A stretch of 64,000 nt of DNA, from contig NC_135997.1 in assembly GCF_048128805.1 (NCBI RefSeq), positions 6,202,116 to 6,266,115 on the forward strand, given 5' to 3'. Within the stretch, counting starts at the first letter, position 1; the number at the start of each line of letters is the position of its first letter. Positions 12,535 through 23,449 of this stretch are shown in pieces. The notes beneath the pieces are model-generated. The model was not told where the DNA came from, did not search any database, and saw only the letters and a program-made list of their open reading frames with translations. Position numbers and translations under genes: made by a program. The DNA comes from Centroberyx gerrardi. Taxonomy: Eukaryota; Chordata; Actinopteri; Beryciformes; Berycidae.

Positions 12535-15500
12535 GTGAGTTAAAAACGAAACACTTGAGTAAAGTGAATTTATCTTTTTAGGCCCGTGGTGTGTCCTTGA
12601 CCTTCGTGTGTTTCGGTAACCGCTCCGTCTTTCAGATTTGGGGCCTAAATTCACACAGACGTAAATTAACTCTCCGGAGCTATTAAAAAACAGTTGAAAA
12701 CGTGTGTTCAGTGTAAAAAAGTGCACCAGGGCTGAATTTCGTTGCAATAAAAGTTTAGTTTTCGTTATTTTCCCCCCTAACGAGCCTCTCGCCCTGCTTT
12801 GCGCCCCCAGAGAGACGATCCCCGAGGTGCTGATCGTTGGGACCCCGAGTCTCCTGCGCTGTCCACCTGCAGCAACGCAGACATCTTCCGTCGGATGAAC
12901 ACCATGCTGGGCAATGCTCTGGATTTTACCGGTGTGTGCACCACACCCAACACCAAGGGAAAGCGAGACCTGCTGTGCGGTAAAGTCTTATTTTACTCCA
13001 GACTAAGCGCTTGGAGACTGTGGGGTTGCACAAGGAAAAGGGAAATATCCACCCTGGGACTCTACTCTTGCGTTGTTATACTGTGTGACGATCATTGCAT
13101 CCCAGGAGTTATTTTGTTGATGAAGTGTTGCATTGCTAGCTTTTTGCTGTACACACTTACACCAGCAAATGACAAAATGGACCCAGAACTGCAAGGCACA
13201 AAGCCAACAGCTGATTTTCAGCAGTGATAAAGTGTTTTAGGGTGGATTTTTCCTTTAAAACCTCATAGGAGAGGTCAAAAGTGCATCCCTGCAAAAGGCA
13301 GCAGGAGGAGGCCGATGGGTTTCCTTGATCAGAAATGCCATCCATTACACCCCGTCACCTTGTCATTACCATTCAGGTGCCAGCAGCTGATTCATGCTGC
13401 ATCGCTGGGTCTGCAGCACTGCAGCACTTGTAAGCTTTTTTTTTTTTTTTTTTGAGAGTGAGAGATTTGCCAAGAGTTAAGCTTAGCTCAGTCCTGTGTC
13501 CTTTCCTTGAATTGTTAATTCTCCTAAGTCCTCTGCACACACTTGCTTGGCCCCTATGAAATCCTTTTCGGAAGCAATCTTGTTTCCTTGCTTGTTGCAA
13601 GATGAAAGAAAGTCAAGATGTAAATTATAACATGAAGGTATCTGGTTTTGGCCAACTTCTGACATGGTAAGCCACCCGACGGTATAAAACGATGTTCCAT
13701 AACTCTTCGGCCCCCGTAAAACTGAATTGGATCACAATGCATAGTGAATCTGTCAGTGTAATCCAGCTTGAATCAAACTTTTCCTATGGCCTGTCCGCCC
13801 CTCCACCCCCTCCCCTCCCTCCCTCCCTCCCTCCCACATCCCCCATCACCCCCCCTGGCTTGGTGTTGCTGAATCAGGGCTGTAGCTAGCAGTTGGATGC
13901 TTTCCAGACCTGGAGAGGGATGGGAGGAGCTGGCGGTGCAAATCGCTCCGTCCTCCAACATCTGATCAGTCAGCTGCTCCTGCTACAGCGAGGCTCTGCC
14001 TGCCTGTCTGTCTTTTCACTGAGTGTGTGGCACCAAGGAAATTCTGGGGAATAAGCCAACCAACTAATACACCAGGGATTTCAAATTCACAGCCCCCCTC
14101 CATGTTGTGGTATTGACCAAGCTCAAATCCAAAGTAGTTTTAGTTGGAAGTCTGCTGACTCATTCGCTCCTGCTTCCCATGCTGCCTCCTAAGCCGCTGT
14201 AGCTCGGCCCCTCTCCCCCCCTCCCTCCTGCCTCTCTTCCAGCTCGCTCAGGAAACAAGGCTAGACTCACTGTAAGCAGCAGCAGTAACGGCCGCGGCTG
14301 TCTACCACCGACTCGGAGACGTGCTGTGCTCTAACCAGAGAGAAGGGAGTACTTTCTATCAACGAGCCAATATCTCCCGACAGGAATTTTTCATTACACA
14401 GTTGTTAGGCGAGGAAGCAGGGGGAGGTGGGGGGGGGAGGCTGATGTCATTAGCAGGGGTGTGTGAGTGCATCAGCAGCCATGTCACATGCTGCTAGGTG
14501 GGTCAGTGATGCGGACGGAGATGCATGGCAGTCGCACCGGGCACAGTGGCGGCAGGTTAGCTCCCCCGTCAGCCAGGGAAGGGGGAGATGGGAGGATGAG
14601 CCCTAACTGTTTTTAACATTGTTTTTAATCAGAATTTTCAAAAAGAGCCTTTACAGAAGCCATTTTGCTTGTAACAAATCAGTATTCTCTCCCTGCCCTC
14701 TTCCACTTAGGTGAATGCAGACTAACAGCTGAGCTCTCTGTGGCCGTCTAACACTTGTCTCTCCCCTTCTCTCCATCCGTCTTCGTCCCTGAACTGGATC
14801 CCAGACCGGAAAGAATCGGAGCTGGCTGCGGTGGGCAGCAGGATGCTCTTCCCCAGCTGCAGCGGTGGCGGCGGCGGCGGCATGTCCCTTTCCCAGGAGA
14901 TGCCGTCGTCCCGGGGCCTGCCGGATGTCACAGACCTGGGCCTGGGCCTCCAGTCCCTCAGTCTGTCTGGCTGGGAGCGTCCCTGGAGCAGCCAGGAAAC
15001 GGATACACACATCACCTCCCAGGTTCAGACTAGCTCACCCTCCAGTAAGTACCAGACCCTTATTTACAGTGACTATCGTTGTGAAGGAAGAGCAACAAGC
15101 CTATGACACGGCCTTGTGTTCTATAGACCATATAATGTCCCAGAAATTGGTTTGTGGTGGGATATTGTTGTTGTCCGAGAGTAAAGTGTCACTCTGTGTC
15201 CCCATGTAATGTGGCTGTACAGTAGATATTTTAAAGTGTCTTTGATGTTAGGTTTGTGATTGGGTCTCTTATCTGTGTAGCACTGGAGTTATTTGAAATA
15301 TGGGACAGTTGGTTATTCTCAACTAGAGGAGTGTGTTTGTGTGTGTGGGGACAGGCTGTAGCGTCGCTAGGGAGGATGATGTGGCAGTTTTGCTCTGCTG
15401 CATCTCTGGCAATCTGACCGGTACAAAAACACTCCTGTGAAGCAACATTTTTTTTTTTTGTTTTGTTTTCCTTCAACCATAACAGGCTTGACATGGAGAG

Positions 15501-18500
15501 ATGGTTGTATTTCCTTGGATCAAATGAAGAGGATCCCTTGGTTTTGCAAAGTTGATACCTGTTGATCAGTATATTGGTTACTCTACTGAATCAAATTGTT
15601 TTCCCATCAGTGTGCTGATCAAGCCAGGATATTATATTGTTTACTGGGTTGTTTAGTTTTCGTTTTGTTTTAGTTTTAGAGTAAAAATCCCACAATGCTG
15701 TTTGACATGAGTGATAAAGTATGTTGTAAACGTTATGACATTTGTGCTTAGATTTATCACGCACACACTTGCTTTACTACACAGCTAGTGTGGATGGTAC
15801 TCCCTGTTTGTGTTGAACAGTTATGCTTTTCTTTGAGATTAATGTGTCTTCAGAGAAATGCCACCAACTAATGATGCCCCATTTTGTCCTGACCCATTTG
15901 TGGTGCTGTGGTTGTATCGCTGCATGTCCATACCGACCAGGCATAACTTCATTTGGAGCACTCTAAACTGGGCCTGTAAAGTGGGCCAGAGCTTTGAATG
16001 CTGCCTACAGCTGAATAATCCCCTGGAGCCTCATGTTCAGTACACTGTTACAGGCCACACAGTACATATTTGCCACGGTTGCCAGCTGACTCACTTGGTT
16101 ATCAAGAGCAAGTAAGACCTTGTTTAATACTTGAGAAATTGTTGCTTTAGCAATCACTTTTTTTGATGTGAAAAGCACTGTCAGTGATGGGGACTTCAGT
16201 CTGGAATAATTTACTAAAGGGAAGAGCATGTAGCTTCTGTGGAATTAATTTGCATCATATACTTGTCAGACAGTCAAGTTACACAACTAGTAAGCAAAAC
16301 TGAAAATGCTCTGGGGCATTTTGGGTTGGCTTGCACATTGAGCACCTCTTACACACAATTTTAGAAACTTGCATTTGCAGTGTGGCAGCTGTCCAGTGGC
16401 ATGCCTCTCGGCTCACACAAATTGATATGGCACCGATGCAAATTTGGCACACAAATTCCATTTTCATCAGTTTGCTTGTTTAGAGGAATCTGTTTTGTAA
16501 CTGGATGTGCAAAGGGGCAATATTGCCATGGGAACTTGCGTAGAACTTGCGTTTCTCTGAAATTGCCATGAGCCATTCCAAAAACATCTCAAGTTTCATT
16601 TCACTCTGTAAATGCTGTGTCATTGTCCTTTCTCCAGTGCTGGGCATGCTGAACAGCCCCTTGGGTAACCTCCTGGGCAAACCCCCCGGCTACCTGCCCA
16701 ACGAGGCCATGGGCACGACTGCTGACTTCCTGGAGAAGTTCCCTGGCATGGCTCGCATGGCAAACCGGCTGGACTCGCGCTCCTTCCTGGACTCGCGCTC
16801 CAGCAGTCCTGTGGACTCCGAGACCAGCGGCTTCAGCTCTGGATCCGACCATCTCTGCGACTTGCTGGTATGGACATGATACTCTTTTTCTGTAATCTCC
16901 TTTTTGTGTTTTGGATCACTGAGGCCCAGTCAGGAAGTAAATCCTTTTTCCCAAACCTAGATACCTTGTTTGTTGTTGAATATTAGACGACCACAAATTG
17001 AGACTAATTTGACAAGCTGAGACTGGTCATAACTTGCTTACCTGCAGAAAATTTGGATTCAAACTTAAAGCACAATTTATATCCATAAATCATAGGGATG
17101 GGACAATATATTGCAATACAAAAATGTGACAATGCGTGTTGTGGGGCAGCAAAATAAATGGCGATATTAGCTACATTTTATTCTGCTTTAGTAATCACAA
17201 ATGAGACAGCTTGCCTATCACAATTTCACAAGCTCGCATCGATATTATATTTTCACTTTGTAATTACATTTTTATATTGTTTACATCCTATCAAGCCATT
17301 GCTAGATAGATTTGTGTCTCAGAAATACACATAATTCTGCACAGTCATACTTTGTTGTCATTGAACTTTTATTTATTAAATCGTATCATGGTTATATTGA
17401 ATCATGAACCACATATTGCGTATTGTATCGTGAGATAAGCATATCATACCATCCCTAATAAATTATGTTGTCAGCTAATCTTTTTGTGTCTGTAGTAACA
17501 GTATATTTCTCTCTTTCCCCAGTCCACCTTGAGGATTTCCCCTCCCCTGCCTTATCTCGTGTCAAACATGCAGAAGGATCCGCTGCGACTCGGCTCTCGC
17601 CTGGACCACCAGGACAGCGGCTCTCCTCTGACCCCGCCTCCCAGCGCCAGCCCGGCCTCCTCGGCCATTTCCCGCCGCTGGCCCACTGGCTCTCTGTGGC
17701 CTGGGCTGGACCTGCTGGACCAGCCTGATGACGCGTTCAGCATCGAGAGGGAGGCCCGCCTACACAGACAGGCTGCGGGTAAATCAAACTTCACAACATC
17801 TTAACGTGTATATATCACTGACCTGCCTTTTTTCCTTTTGATGGTATACATGTTTGTCTCGGTGGCTTTGCACATGGAAGTGATCCTTGAAATGTGACTA
17901 ACCACTCCCTTCTGGATCCATCAGCTGTGAATGAAGCCACGTTCACCTGGAGCGGCCAGCTGCCTCCGAGAAACAACAAGAACCCTCTGTACTCCTGCAA
18001 GGTCTTTCTTGGAGGAGTGCCTTGGGATATCACTGAAGGTAACTACTGCTGTTCACACCGGCTATTTTAACTGCACACTTATTTTAACTGCACACTGCCA
18101 GACGTGCTTTTGAGGCATTGTTTCTAGATGCTTATTGCTCTCATCCTTTATAGTGAGCTATTGTTTCTAGATGCTTATTGCTCTATCGTTTATAGTGAAA
18201 GGGGGGTGGGGGCTATATGAAGCTAAGATTAAAAACATAATTTCGATGCTTCTATAATTCACTGTATTTTCAGTTTAAACAGGATGTTTGGGTGGGATAT
18301 GGGCAGGATATAATGCAGGGAGGAGCTGTTCAAAAATGCTTTGCACATAATCTTGATCGGTCAAATTTTAGTTTCTTCAAAATGAATCAGTTCCAGCCAC
18401 TGGGACGCAACTGTGGTGTTTTAGGAAAAGGAAACAGGGTTTTCAGGGGTGAACACCCAAAATGCCCCTTGTGTCTCTTTCAAAGTTAAGTTGCTGGTTT

Positions 18501-21500
18501 TATGATGGAGGGGTGAAGGGGAAAGTTTGAAGTTTTATGGATGCCTACTGGTGCACCATGAAGTATCCTCTAAAATAGTTTTCCAGGAAGTAACGAATGG
18601 ACTTTTATTAAAAATACAAAGATAAAAATGTTCCTTTTTTGGCATTTATTAAATAGGTGTATGTTAAGTAACCAGCAAGGTGAAAGTCATTTTTCATTTC
18701 GTTGTGACTTTAAAAGACTCAAATTTTCTTGTATCTTTATATTAAAATCCCATTAACTTCCTGGAAAGCACCATACTTTTTAGGTGCATGGCATACCATC
18801 ATAAAACCTGCAACTTCACAACTTTCATCAACATCATGTTTTCACAACATGAAACAGTGGGTTTTTGGGGTTTAACGCCCAAAAATGTATGTAAATGCAG
18901 TTTTGAACAGCCCCATTCCAACATCCTGTTTCAACTGGAAATGCATCAAATTAGTGAAACAAGACACCATTAAAATGTTGTTTCCTTGTCACTTTTAAAA
19001 GTCTACTAACCCCCCTCACTCCCTTCCATCCTTTGTTTTTTCAGCTGGCCTGATCAACACTTTCAGTGGCTACGGCCCTCTGAGTGTGGAGTGGCCGGGT
19101 AAGGATGGCAAGCACCCTCGCTGCCCTCCTAAAGGTAATATGCCCAAAGGTAACAACAGGCTGGTAGGCTATGTATTTTTTTGTTTCTGGTTCCAAGGTT
19201 GCACTGTGGTGAGCACATGGCATGCTGGTGAGTTTAGGAAGAAGTCAGTTGGCCACTAAATGATTTTAACCCCCTACTACACACACACCCTTCCAGCCCA
19301 CAGACAGGAACTTATGGTTGGCTGTAGACTGATTTGGGGGATATTGACATTGTCTATTGAGTATTCCTGTAGCATGAAACATAATTTGGCTGGTAAATAT
19401 CTTGCATACTAGCTACTGTAGAAGGTAGAGTATTCATCCAATTGTACTTGGGACAGTGACTTTTAACTATGCACATCTGAACACTGTGGGTCCACCATGT
19501 TGTATATCTGGAAATTTTCTGCTGTGCGTTCCAGGCTATGTTTACCTGGTGTTTGAGAACGAGAAGTCTGTGCGCGGGCTGCTCCACGCCTGCACCCAAG
19601 ACCTGCTGCACCCTGAGGACAACGGGGAGTACTACTTCAAGATGTCCAGCCGCAGGATGCGATGCAAGGATGTGAGTAGGAACTAGACATGCAAGACTAG
19701 ACCCTGCACTGCGTTTTTGATCGAGAAATTAAGGTGTACTTTTAGAATTGGATAGATGTGACTGATAGTGTAACTTTTGATTCATTCCACAAACCTGGCT
19801 GCTCTGTATTCTTACACTTCCCTCCAGCCCAGTTGAGTAGTGTTCAAAGGGAGGGAAAAAGTAGAAAGGCAGTCTGTTAAGAAAGCTTTCCAGTAACTGT
19901 TGTGACTCTCTCTCTCCTCTGGCGGTCCAGGTCCAAGTGATCCCCTGGGTGATCTCTGACAGTAACTACGTGCGCTGCCCTTCCCAGCGTTTGGACCCCA
20001 GCAAGACGGTGTTTGTTGGTGCGCTGCATGGCATGCTGAACGCCGAGGCCCTGGCCAGCATCATGAACGACCTGTTCGGAGGCGTCATGTACGCTGGCAT
20101 CGACACGGACAAGCACAAGTATCCAATAGGTGAGATGTTTCTTCTGGAATGGATGGACGTGGGCCTTTGTTTTCATCCTTTAATGATGTGAAACTACTGA
20201 TGGCAAGATCCTTTTTTTCATCAGTATGTGCATGCTGTTTGTATCTTTTAAAAATATGGCTACAAAGGAATTTGCTCCAACCTTAATTCTCCAACTCCCT
20301 CCTTTTCCCACCAACTATCATCTCCATACAGGCTCTGGACGTGTCACATTCAACAATCAGCGCAGTTACCTGAAGGCTGTGTGCGCAGCATTTGTGGAGA
20401 TCAAAACCCCAAAGTTTACAAAGAAGGTAAAGATGCTTTCTTGTGGTGGAATGTAATTAGACTCGAGGGGAATAACTGCCTTTTGTGCTGTTTAGTTGAA
20501 GAATGGATTGTTCAGCCCAACCCAATACATGCCGTTCTCTTGTCTTGGAGAGAACTTGACACTCAACTCCAAGCCCTTTTTTTTATTTTTTTATTTTTTA
20601 TTGGCAAAAGTACATAACTTGTAGAACATCACTCAAGACCTCTTATGAATTGTTGTGCTCCACTGCATTAAGGCTGGATAGAAGTTAGGAAGCCTTGAGA
20701 CAATTTCACTTGAGCTGACAGTGAGTTTACTAGCGACCTTGTGGGACAATGGTGAATGTTTTCTTTCAGTGTGCCTCAGTTGGAAAATGATGAAAGAATA
20801 CCAAGGAGACGTGTACAAAAGTAGAGATTTTATTGAAATTCGAGCAGTTTTGTTGTGCTGGTCTTGAGTGATATTATAAAAGTCCTGCATGTCTTTAAAT
20901 GGACAGAATCGTGCACAGAGTTGAACGTGACGTTCTCTCCAAACAGGAAGGCAGATATTGAAGCTAGGATCATCCCTAAAACCAAAATCCTAGTAGCCCG
21001 TCTCTGGTTTTCTTTAACTGAGCAGCATGTCTTTCCTCCTCCCTCAGGTCCAGATTGACCCCTACCTGGAAGACTCAATGTGCCAAGTCTGCAGTCGCCA
21101 AGCCGGGCCTTTCTTCTGTCGAGACCAGGTGAGTGGAACTTCCAGTTTCACTGGGTTTTACAGTTGGTTAGACTATTGAGCTTGTTGCCTCAAAGGTCTA
21201 AATTATAATCCTGATTTCATTATTCAATCACTTGGTGGTTCATAGTCTAGCTTGGCGGATGTTGTCTGCTTGGATAATCCTCCCCTCCTGGCCCTGGCGA
21301 AATGGTTTTTTTCTGGCTCCCTTTCCGTTCTTCACTGTGTTACCTCTTTGAAAATCTCCCTACAATGCGCCACAAGAAGTTAGCTGTCCAGCTAGCAGCT
21401 TTATAATGGATAACTAGTGCTAATGTTGTCCGGGCTCAAAAAATGTTTCTGCCAGAACATCCTTCTGCGTTTGTACAGCAAAAATGAAGTGTGGAGAATG

Positions 21501-21769
21501 GTTTGGCTAAATGAGACTAGGTGGTTGATGAAATTTATTTCACTCATGTGTGAACTCAATCTGAATTGGATCGTCTGAAAATGCTTTTCCAACATCAGAA
21601 ATGTCAGTGATAGTTGTGTAGCCCACATTATGCTCAGTCGCTGTCTTTTGGCGTCTAGGCCTGCTTCAAGTACTACTGCCGCTCCTGCTGGCACTGGCAG
21701 CACTCCATGGACATCTTGAGCAACCACCGGCCCCTAATGCGCAACCAGAAGAACAGGGACTCCAGCTAG
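12520..21769 (+). CDS. cpeb1: cytoplasmic polyadenylation element-binding protein 1
   Basis: Twelve coding exons join in frame to 583 codons plus stop (human about 566). The protein binds the U-rich CPE in 3' UTRs and switches maternal and synaptic mRNAs between silencing and poly(A) elongation. Residues 1-30 resemble the human start (MAFSL, then [14 protein letters not shown]). The regulatory half carries two LDSR Aurora-type sites (Ser188, Ser194) and the TSGFSS element (204-209) known in frog CPEB as a beta-TrCP degron. RRM1 starts near KVFLGGVPW (329) and its RNP1 is YVYLVFEN (378); RRM2 starts near TVFVGALHG (448). A Cys/His zinc-binding (ZZ-type) domain fills about 532-575 (CQVCSRQ, FFCRDQ, CRSCWHW), and the end NQKNRDSS is invariant in the family. 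The start was chosen because MAFSL splices in phase to exon 2. Fish have a and b copies; unresolved. Confidence 0.98.
12811..12979 (+). CDS. cpeb1: cpeb1 exon 2
   Basis: 169 nt from acceptor CCCCCAG to donor GTAAAG. It encodes [20 protein letters not shown], then [10 protein letters not shown] and [11 protein letters not shown], the conserved N-terminal segment of vertebrate CPEB1. Confidence 0.95.
13970..14600 (+). promoter_or_regulatory. GC-rich tract in cpeb1 intron 2, candidate alternative promoter
   Basis: Against AT-rich surroundings this stretch has C/T-rich and GC-rich sequence with CpGs (for example around 14285-14330 and 14515-14570), and ends about 0.2 kb before exon 3. Exon 3 holds an ATG that matches the start of the short CPEB1 isoform. 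No TATA box or defined start was recognised, so this is inference. Confidence 0.3.
14805..15044 (+). CDS. cpeb1: cpeb1 exon 3
   Basis: 240 nt from acceptor ATCCCAG to donor GTAAGT. It encodes [19 protein letters not shown], a run of Gly codons, then [19 protein letters not shown] and WERPWSSQ. The ATG at 14843 (MLFP) corresponds to the start of the shorter human CPEB1 isoform. Confidence 0.95.
16638..16867 (+). CDS. cpeb1: cpeb1 exon 4 (Aurora and degron motifs)
   Basis: 230 nt encoding [19 protein letters not shown] to the end [10 protein letters not shown]. Residues 186-189 and 192-195 are both LDSR, and 204-209 is TSGFSS. Acceptor CTCCAG, donor GTATGG. Confidence 0.96.
17093..17457. mobile_element. 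MITE with TAGGGATGG termini in cpeb1 intron 4
   Basis: It begins TAGGGATGGGACAATATATT and ends ATATCATACCATCCCTA. The outer nine bases are perfect inverted repeats; the interior is rich in ATTGCAATA and ATCGTGA-type sequence and has no reading frame. The target duplication is unclear. Confidence 0.7.
17523..17778 (+). CDS. cpeb1: cpeb1 exon 5
   Basis: 256 nt encoding [15 protein letters not shown], a Ser/Pro-rich linker ([13 protein letters not shown]) and [14 protein letters not shown] just before RRM1. Acceptor CCCCAG, donor GTAAAT. Confidence 0.96.
17925..18038 (+). CDS. cpeb1: cpeb1 exon 6 (start of RRM1)
   Basis: 114 nt encoding [16 protein letters not shown] and [13 protein letters not shown], with the RNP2 strand of RRM1. 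Acceptor CATCAG, donor GTAACT. Confidence 0.96.
18064..18198. repeat. two small tandem duplications in cpeb1 intron 6
   Basis: A 17-base unit (ATTTTAACTGCACACTT) occurs twice from 18064, then a unit of about 46 bases starting ATTGTTTCTAGATGCTTATT occurs twice between about 18118 and 18198. Confidence 0.85.
18271..18937. mobile_element. foldback element (large inverted repeat) in cpeb1 intron 6
   Basis: The left arm (about 18271-18630) recurs inverted in the right arm (about 18729-18937). Matching pairs in order include TTTAAACAGGATGTT with AACATCCTGTTTCAA, GCTGTTCAAAA with TTTTGAACAGC, GGTTTTATGATGG with CCATCATAAAACC, and TTTCCAGGAAGT with ACTTCCTGGAAA. The loop is about 100 bases and AT-rich. 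The left arm has about 150 bases absent from the right. No reading frame is present. Confidence 0.8.
19045..19149 (+). CDS. cpeb1: cpeb1 exon 7 (RRM1, two in-frame donors)
   Basis: 105 nt encoding [18 protein letters not shown] to [12 protein letters not shown]. There are two donors: AAAG|GTAATA after 19134 and AAAG|GTAACA after 19149. They are 15 nt apart, both in phase, and add or drop GNMPK. Confidence 0.95.
19535..19671 (+). CDS. cpeb1: cpeb1 exon 8 (RRM1 RNP1)
   Basis: 137 nt encoding [20 protein letters not shown], then [21 protein letters not shown] is RNP1. Acceptor TTCCAG, donor GTGAGT. Confidence 0.96.
19931..20129 (+). CDS. cpeb1: cpeb1 exon 9 (RRM2 front)
   Basis: 199 nt encoding [15 protein letters not shown], then [19 protein letters not shown] and [16 protein letters not shown]. 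Acceptor GTCCAG, donor GTGAGA. Confidence 0.97.
20332..20426 (+). CDS. cpeb1: cpeb1 exon 10 (RRM2 end)
   Basis: 95 nt encoding [20 protein letters not shown] and [11 protein letters not shown]. Acceptor ATACAG, donor GTAAAG. Confidence 0.97.
21048..21128 (+). CDS. cpeb1: cpeb1 exon 11 (zinc-binding domain, first half)
   Basis: 27 codons: [18 protein letters not shown] and AGPFFCRDQ, holding three of the metal-binding Cys. Acceptor CCTCAG, donor GTGAGT. Confidence 0.97.
21659..21769 (+). CDS. cpeb1: cpeb1 exon 12 (zinc-binding domain and stop)
   Basis: 36 codons and [21 protein letters not shown] to NQKNRDSS. It supplies the remaining Cys/His ligands. Acceptor GTCTAG. Confidence 0.97.
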   Translation, partial: ACFKYYCRSCWHWQHSMDILSNHRPLMRNQKNRDSS

Positions 21770-23160
21770 AGCAGATGGGTCCAAATCCGCAGAGAAGGGC
21801 CAGAGGAAGAGCCCCGCACTAAGGGGCGTGGCTGCCCGCCAAGCAGAGCACGAGTGCCAGACCTCCTTCACGGTGTGAGGGCACCATGGCACTCCCACCA
21901 GGCACTGGGGGAAATCACTGTAGAAAATGTTCACTATTGCACTTGCTACATTTTTGCTGTTTACTTGTTCACAGTGGCACTATGCACAGTGACCTTGTTG
22001 GGGTAGACAAGGGGCCCCTCACACTTATGCAGTTTCCCAGACTTGTGGCCAGACAGAACGATGGGAGTCAGCCCAAGGTTAAGACGTGGATGAAAATGCC
22101 TTTTTTTTCCTTTTTCTTTTTAGTTTTGGTTTACATGTGTTGCATATTGAAGAGCAATCACGCAAGTCTCATTGCCGTTCATTGGCAAATGCCATACAGT
22201 GCCTTTAAAAAAAAAAAAAAAATATTTTTTTTCCTCCTCCTTCCCTCCCCCTACCCCCAGTTGGCAACTGTTTTTTCCTGTGCAAGCCAACTGGTGTTTT
22301 TTACTTTGGGAGATGATAGTTGGGCTTCATTTAACCAGTCGCATTTCAGACATTTTTACGCAGTTTTTTACTAATTTGTACACAAACGGTTTTAAGTCAT
22401 GACATGGAAATTTTGAACAGAATTCTACCAGGCGGCTTTTTAATTTTTTTTCCCCCTCTTTATTTTTCTCTCCTCCCCATGCATTTTTCTGTGGCTGTTG
22501 AGGTTTTTCTTTGCCCTCCCAAAGTTCCAACTGAATGGGCACAAAACGTTGAAGTACTACTTCGCTTGCCTTGTTGGTCCAGTTAAATTAAGTGTAACAA
22601 CATTACTGGACATTGCTTCAACTGGGTTTCCATCATTTTTCAATCAATTTTGATGGATCTTACTAAGACTAGAATGAACATTAATGTTTTGATTGTACAT
22701 AGTTTTTGATTGTTGCACTTTTTAATTTGCACTTGAGGAGGGGTGGCAGTGGTTTTTAATCACTTTTGTACATCAGCAGAAGGACAGGTATTGTTTTGGG
22801 CACATGCCTATAATCTAACAGCTGCTTGTTTCCTGTTGAATGTAAGAACTTCCACTTTGCTGATAAAAGAATCTATCCAGAGCTTGAGTAGACCCTAGTA
22901 AACAATTCCCCCTCGCTTTCTTACCCCATTTTGCCTTCCTGTTCCAGTTGGACATAAATGCATAATAAGCTGTGTGCCAAAGACAAAGTGTCTTTCCTTT
23001 ATCCATTAAGTTTGTCATGCTGAGCTTGTTGTCCTTTAGCCCAGCTGCTTTTTAGAGTTTTGAAAGTCTACCTCATTGTGGTCTGCCAAGTTTGCTGCTA
23101 CTTACAGATGTGGAGTATGTTCAGATTGGGCACAATAAAGGTGTTTAAGCATTACTTGCT
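21770..23160 (+). other. cpeb1: cpeb1 3' UTR
   Basis: About 1.4 kb between the TAG and the first canonical AATAAA. It contains long T-runs and three copies of TTTTTAAT (22437, 22719, 22753), a match to the cytoplasmic polyadenylation element bound by CPEB1 itself. No splice sites or competing gene are seen. Confidence 0.85.
23134..23139 (+). terminator. cpeb1 polyadenylation signal
   Basis: AATAAA followed within about 25 bases by the T/G-rich sequence TTGCTGTGTCTGGCC. First canonical signal downstream of the stop. Confidence 0.8.
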
Positions 23161-23323
23161 GTGTCTGGCCTCTTTATTTATGATGCATGTTTTATTTGGG
23201 ATCATTAAATGACAGAACTTTTAATTGCTTTGCTAGAGGAGTTATTTGGGGATCCAGGTCTCCAATTTAACATCCACAGGTTTGCCACGGTTTAAAATGA
23301 GGTAATCCAGTGTTTTTGATTAA

Positions 23324-23449
<126 letters not shown>

